Positions 60,694 through 64,000 of a stretch of DNA of 64,000 nucleotides are shown piece by piece; the first letter of the stretch is position 1; every line of letters begins with the position of its first letter. The notes beneath the pieces were generated by a model. It was given only the letters and a program-made list of their open reading frames with translations. It was not told the DNA's origin and searched no databases. Origin of the DNA: Cyanidiococcus yangmingshanensis (lineage: Eukaryota; Rhodophyta; Bangiophyceae; Cyanidiales; Cyanidiaceae). The position numbers were made by a program, and so were the translations under genes. The stretch is taken from the NCBI GenBank assembly GCA_013995675.1, contig VWRR01000011.1:496001-560000 (forward strand), read 5' to 3'.

Positions 60694-63579
60694 ATGAATC
60701 ACTCACGTTTCTGGGTGTCTGCCCTATGGCTGGCGCTGCTGCTTTCGCTGGCGGTAACGTCTCCCGAGTGGGTTGTGGCCACTCCAGCCCCTGTGAGTGC
60801 CGTCAGCTGGACATGGATCGGTGGGGAGATCGGGATCAATGACCCTGGAAAGTATGGAACACTGAACGTGACCTCTGCGGGGAGTGTTCCCGGAGGCCGG
60901 CAGAACTCGGCTGGGTGGGTTGGAAGCTCAGGTTTGGTCTATTTTTTCGGGGGGGTTGGATTCTCTGCGCCTTCAGGTATTGGCTACTTGAATGATTTCT
61001 GGTTGTTCAATCTCAGCTCTCTAGAGTGGACATGGATCGGTGGAACCTCAGGTGTTGACGAAGCAGGGGTGTACGGAACCTTCCGCGAGGGCAGCCCGAC
61101 GAATATTCCTGGCGGCCGTTTTGAGAGCGCGTACTGGCAGACAGATTCTGATCATTTTTGGCTTTTTGGAGGGCAAGGCTACGACGTAAATGGTGGACAA
61201 GGGGAGCTAAACGATATGTGGCTGTATGATAGACTGAGTGGAAACTGGACCTGGGTTGCAGGCAATTCCACGAATGGCGTTGCTGGTGTGTACGGACCGA
61301 AAGGCGTCTACGGCCCCAGCTACAATCCTGGAGCTCGAGACAGTGCCGCATTCTGGACTGGAGCAGATGGACTTCTCTGGTTATTTGGTGGACGCAACCA
61401 GATCCTAGGATACTCCTTCTCTGATTTGTGGGCCTTCAACTCTTCAACATATCAATGGGCATATATGGGTGGCCCTACAACGCTCAATCAACCAGGCAAC
61501 TACAGCGCCCCCGGTGTGGTTAATGCTTCGAATGCACCCGGCGGGCGTTATGGTCCCTCCTCGTGGGTAGACTCTGAGGGAAACCTCTGGCTGTTCGGTG
61601 GGGAGGGATACGGAGACAGTACAGACCAGTTTGGTTACTTGAATGACCTATGGGTCTACAACACGAGTTTATCCGCCTGGGTTTTCATAGCTGGAAATGC
61701 TACCCCCAACAATCCTGGAGTATACGGCACATTCGGTGAGCTGTCTCCAGCCAATTATCCTGGTGGAAGGTACTTCAGCGAAAGCTTTGTTGACGCTCTC
61801 GGAAATCTGCAACTTTTTGGTGGCTTCGGCTACGCGAACTCATCTAGCAGTTCCGACAGCCTGAATGATTTGTGGGTCTTCGACATCGGCTTGCGTCAAT
61901 GGGCATGGATCAACGGTAGCACGCAGGTGGATGCAATCGCAGACTATGGTGTGTTTAATGTCTCCAGCCCAAGTGTTGTGCCTGGGGCTCGTTACGGCTC
62001 TGTTCTCTGGAATACCAACGGCAATGATCCGATAGTGTTTGGAGGCGCTGGACTTTCGAACTCCACTGGGACAGGACCAGGATATCTCAACGATGTTTTC
62101 GCACTTGCGGAGGTGCTGCCCACGCCCACGCCCACGCCCACGCCCACGCCCACACCAACAGCAACAGCAACAGCCACGCCAACTGTCACGGCAACGACCA
62201 CGTCAACAGCAACAGCAACAATGACAGCTACGGCAACAGCGACAGCCTCCCCGACATCCACAGCAACAGCTACGGCAACAACGACAATCAAGCCAACAGT
62301 CACGGCAACGACCACGTCAACAGCAACAACGACAGCTACAGCAACAGCGACAGCCTCCCCGACATCCACAGCAACAGCAACGCATTCAATGACAATCACG
62401 CCAACACCCACTCCGATCTGCACCAATGAAGTTTGCGGCTCACCTGGCCAGTACAACAACCAGGATGCCTGCCAGCAGGTCGGATGCTGTTTCAATCCCA
62501 CGACGAATGAATGCACCCTGAGGAGCGTCTCTGCTGCCTGCAGTGCCGTCTCTGTGTCGCAACGCGTGCCCTGTGGCTGGAGCTACATCTATCCCGACGA
62601 GTGCATCGCGATTCCCGGATGCTGCTGGCAGCCGACCGCCAACGGCATCCTGGCACCCTGGTGCTACTACGACATCAACCATGCGCCGCAGGCCTCAGTA
62701 GCGCTACAGGAAGTGCAAGCGCCCGTCCCCAAGTGTCCATCGCCAGGTAGCCAGCGCCAGCCGTGCGGGAACGCAGGCATCAACCAGTTCACCTGCTACG
62801 CCCAAGGGTGCTGCTACGACTCGCAGGTGCAGAACCAGTGGGTGCAGAGTGGCAAGCAGCCGAGCGACTTTGCGTCGGACCCGTACTGTTTCCAGCCCGA
62901 GAAGACGTGTGTGGTGCCCGAGTTTGAGCGCCAGCCCTGCAATAGTGTGCCGCAACAGCAGCAGCAACAACAGCAACAAAACAACAACCAGTTGGTGCGC
63001 CTGTTGCACTCGATCCTCTATGGAGACGATAAGATCACGGAGCGGACGTCGACGTACACGCCCCAGCAGTGTCTGGACGCGGGTTGTTGCCTCGGCTTTG
63101 GCGGCGAGTGCTATCAGCGAGTGACCGAGTACGTCTGCCAGACCTATGGTTACGTGTCGAACTCGCTGAGCGGTATGAACAGCAACACGTCGAACGCGAC
63201 CTACATAGCGTGTGGCCCCGAGTGCTGCAACGCCGAGACGCAGAACTGCACCTACAGCCCGTTCAGCAGCAGCAATAACAACAATATTGTTCAGCAGCAG
63301 CAGCAGCAAGAACAGCAGCAGCAGAGTCAGATCGTCTTGCCCTCGTTCTGCGTCTGCAAGGACCCGACCAAGCAGTGCGGTACCTATTTGATCCCGTCGG
63401 ATAACCTGGTGAACAAGGTGCGTTGCTGTCGCTCGAATGAGGAGTGCATCAACAACGAGTGCGTTGTGGCAAGTCCGATACCAACACTGACCCCGACCCC
63501 GACCCCGAGTCCGACGGTATCGCCTATTGTATCCGCAACTACTTCAGCGTCTGCGACGACGTTGGCTACGACTGTCTAG
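60694..63579 (+). CDS. secreted kelch-repeat / Thr-Pro stalk / trefoil-domain protein
   Basis: 961 residues from the ATG at 60694, chosen because [20 protein letters not shown] starts a standard signal peptide. Residues about 35-470 hold at least six kelch-like repeats with the pattern PGGR...W...LWLFGG.G...LNDLW.Y...W.W..G, a propeller style common in bacterial extracellular proteins. A Thr/Pro/Ala-rich, mucin-like linker (nt 62115-62410, with CCCACG and ACAGCA repeats) follows. Next are cysteine-rich P-type trefoil modules: [20 protein letters not shown] with [25 protein letters not shown] with CCYDS, and ERQPCNS to [15 protein letters not shown], plus a shorter one before them. Poly-Gln tracts interrupt (nt 62955-62985 and 63290-63330). 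A second Thr/Pro stretch ends the protein, with no evident anchor. Probably a cell-surface or secreted carbohydrate-binding protein (inference). Confidence 0.85.
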   Translation: MNHSRFWVSALWLALLLSLAVTSPEWVVATPAPVSAVSWTWIGGEIGINDPGKYGTLNVTSAGSVPGGRQNSAGWVGSSGLVYFFGGVGFSAPSGIGYLNDFWLFNLSSLEWTWIGGTSGVDEAGVYGTFREGSPTNIPGGRFESAYWQTDSDHFWLFGGQGYDVNGGQGELNDMWLYDRLSGNWTWVAGNSTNGVAGVYGPKGVYGPSYNPGARDSAAFWTGADGLLWLFGGRNQILGYSFSDLWAFNSSTYQWAYMGGPTTLNQPGNYSAPGVVNASNAPGGRYGPSSWVDSEGNLWLFGGEGYGDSTDQFGYLNDLWVYNTSLSAWVFIAGNATPNNPGVYGTFGELSPANYPGGRYFSESFVDALGNLQLFGGFGYANSSSSSDSLNDLWVFDIGLRQWAWINGSTQVDAIADYGVFNVSSPSVVPGARYGSVLWNTNGNDPIVFGGAGLSNSTGTGPGYLNDVFALAEVLPTPTPTPTPTPTPTATATATPTVTATTTSTATATMTATATATASPTSTATATATTTIKPTVTATTTSTATTTATATATASPTSTATATHSMTITPTPTPICTNEVCGSPGQYNNQDACQQVGCCFNPTTNECTLRSVSAACSAVSVSQRVPCGWSYIYPDECIAIPGCCWQPTANGILAPWCYYDINHAPQASVALQEVQAPVPKCPSPGSQRQPCGNAGINQFTCYAQGCCYDSQVQNQWVQSGKQPSDFASDPYCFQPEKTCVVPEFERQPCNSVPQQQQQQQQQNNNQLVRLLHSILYGDDKITERTSTYTPQQCLDAGCCLGFGGECYQRVTEYVCQTYGYVSNSLSGMNSNTSNATYIACGPECCNAETQNCTYSPFSSSNNNNIVQQQQQQEQQQQSQIVLPSFCVCKDPTKQCGTYLIPSDNLVNKVRCCRSNEECINNECVVASPIPTLTPTPTPSPTVSPIVSATTSASATTLATTV

Positions 63580-64000
63580 GTGCTTCCACCAAGCGTCAGG
63601 TTCCTTCGAGCAGTCGTCCTATCGGATATTCTAGGTTGGGGATTGGAACGTACGATGTGCAGAAGGCAACGATACATTCGCAAGGAGCCAGTCTATCGAG
63701 CATTACATGCTTCAGTGAAACAATTTCGAAAATGTCAAAACGAGCATTAGCATAGGTCTTAGTGAGTATACGCATCAAGGTATGAGCGCCGCGCTGCTGT
63801 CCATAGGGAATAAAAATTTCGTCCAATAACTAGTGGAAACCGATTTTGTCCAAGTCTCCAAGATGATGTGATTAAGCAGCGTGCTGCGATCTTGGACGCC
63901 TAGCATCCGTCCAGTCTAGGCCTGAAAATCAGGACATGCCTGACTGGTTGCCCTCGCAGTCTGTACGCTATCGAGCCATACAGTACACAACCACCAAGGC
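63580..64000. other. right-end non-coding stretch
   Basis: 420 bases downstream of the kelch-trefoil gene to the window edge. No gene, repeat or RNA was recognised. Confidence 0.5.

Noticed and set aside
61992-62516. Val/Ala-repeat ORF on the minus strand
   Set aside because: It is the antisense reading of the ACA/GCA repeats that encode the Thr/Pro stalk of the kelch-trefoil protein.
1-64000. Mobile or virus-like elements, CRISPR arrays
   Set aside because: No transposase, reverse transcriptase, integrase, capsid gene, long terminal repeat or spaced-repeat array was recognised on either strand.

Overview
The window looks like nuclear DNA of a unicellular red alga with a compact, almost intron-free, moderately GC-rich genome; a Cyanidioschyzon-like (Cyanidiophyceae) or similar alga fits best. 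The reasons are: long single-exon genes on both strands with 0.2-1.5 kb between them; nuclear genes for plastid proteins (PsbO, the Rieske protein PetC, an S1-domain protein, a probable plastid serine acetyltransferase), several with the N-terminal Met-x-Phe style transit peptide known from red algae; a starch-binding CBM20 domain fused to trehalose-phosphate synthase; and an isoamylase, as expected for floridean starch. The species assignment is inference. No tRNA, rRNA, CRISPR, transposon or virus-like element could be supported by eye.

Layout. 1-3863 (-): SAC-type phosphoinositide phosphatase, running off the left edge. 4471-5913 (-): WD40-like protein. 7314-11323: a tandem duplication holding a twin-CX9C (COX23/CHCHD7-like) gene and two nearly identical petC genes; the second twin-CX9C copy is cut in half. 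11815-12756 (+): RACK1. 14375-15907 (+): protein with a DnaJ-type CxxC zinc domain. 16504-19252 (-): N-acetylglucosamine-kinase-like protein. 21492-23480 (+): MCM-binding protein. 24557-25559 (+): PsbO. 26745-27641 (-): RPA32. 28607-29638 (-): branch-point protein SF1. 30421-33914 (+) and 34160-37066 (-): convergent CBM20-TPS-TPP and isoamylase. 38619-40247 (+): cytosolic PheRS alpha. 41827-43068 (-): NADPH thioredoxin reductase. 44503-45709 (+): serine acetyltransferase. 46158-47246 (-): uracil-DNA glycosylase, divergent from 47429-49099 (+) ALG11. 49352-49801 (-): GOT1. 51086-52408 (-): plastid S1 protein. 53054-54190 (+): Arg-rich probable mitochondrial protein. 54502-55680 (+): FYRN/FYRC-SET methyltransferase. 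55858-56913 (+): the C-terminal third of SF3B1 only. 57979-59318 (-): signal peptide peptidase. 60694-63579 (+): secreted kelch-Thr/Pro-trefoil protein in AT-richer DNA.

Functional themes: photosynthetic electron transport and oxygen evolution (PetC, PsbO), carbohydrate metabolism (TPS, isoamylase, ALG11), replication and repair (MCMBP, RPA32, UNG), splicing (SF1, SF3B1) and the secretory/membrane system (GOT1, ALG11, SPP, SAC). There is no operon-like grouping.

The most unusual property is that several clearly conserved genes are broken in reading frame, and every break runs in the same direction (+1, one extra base, a pyrimidine on the sense strand wherever it can be placed). Insertion-biased assembly error is the simplest explanation, but the uniform direction is the first thing to check. 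The second is the headless SF3B1.
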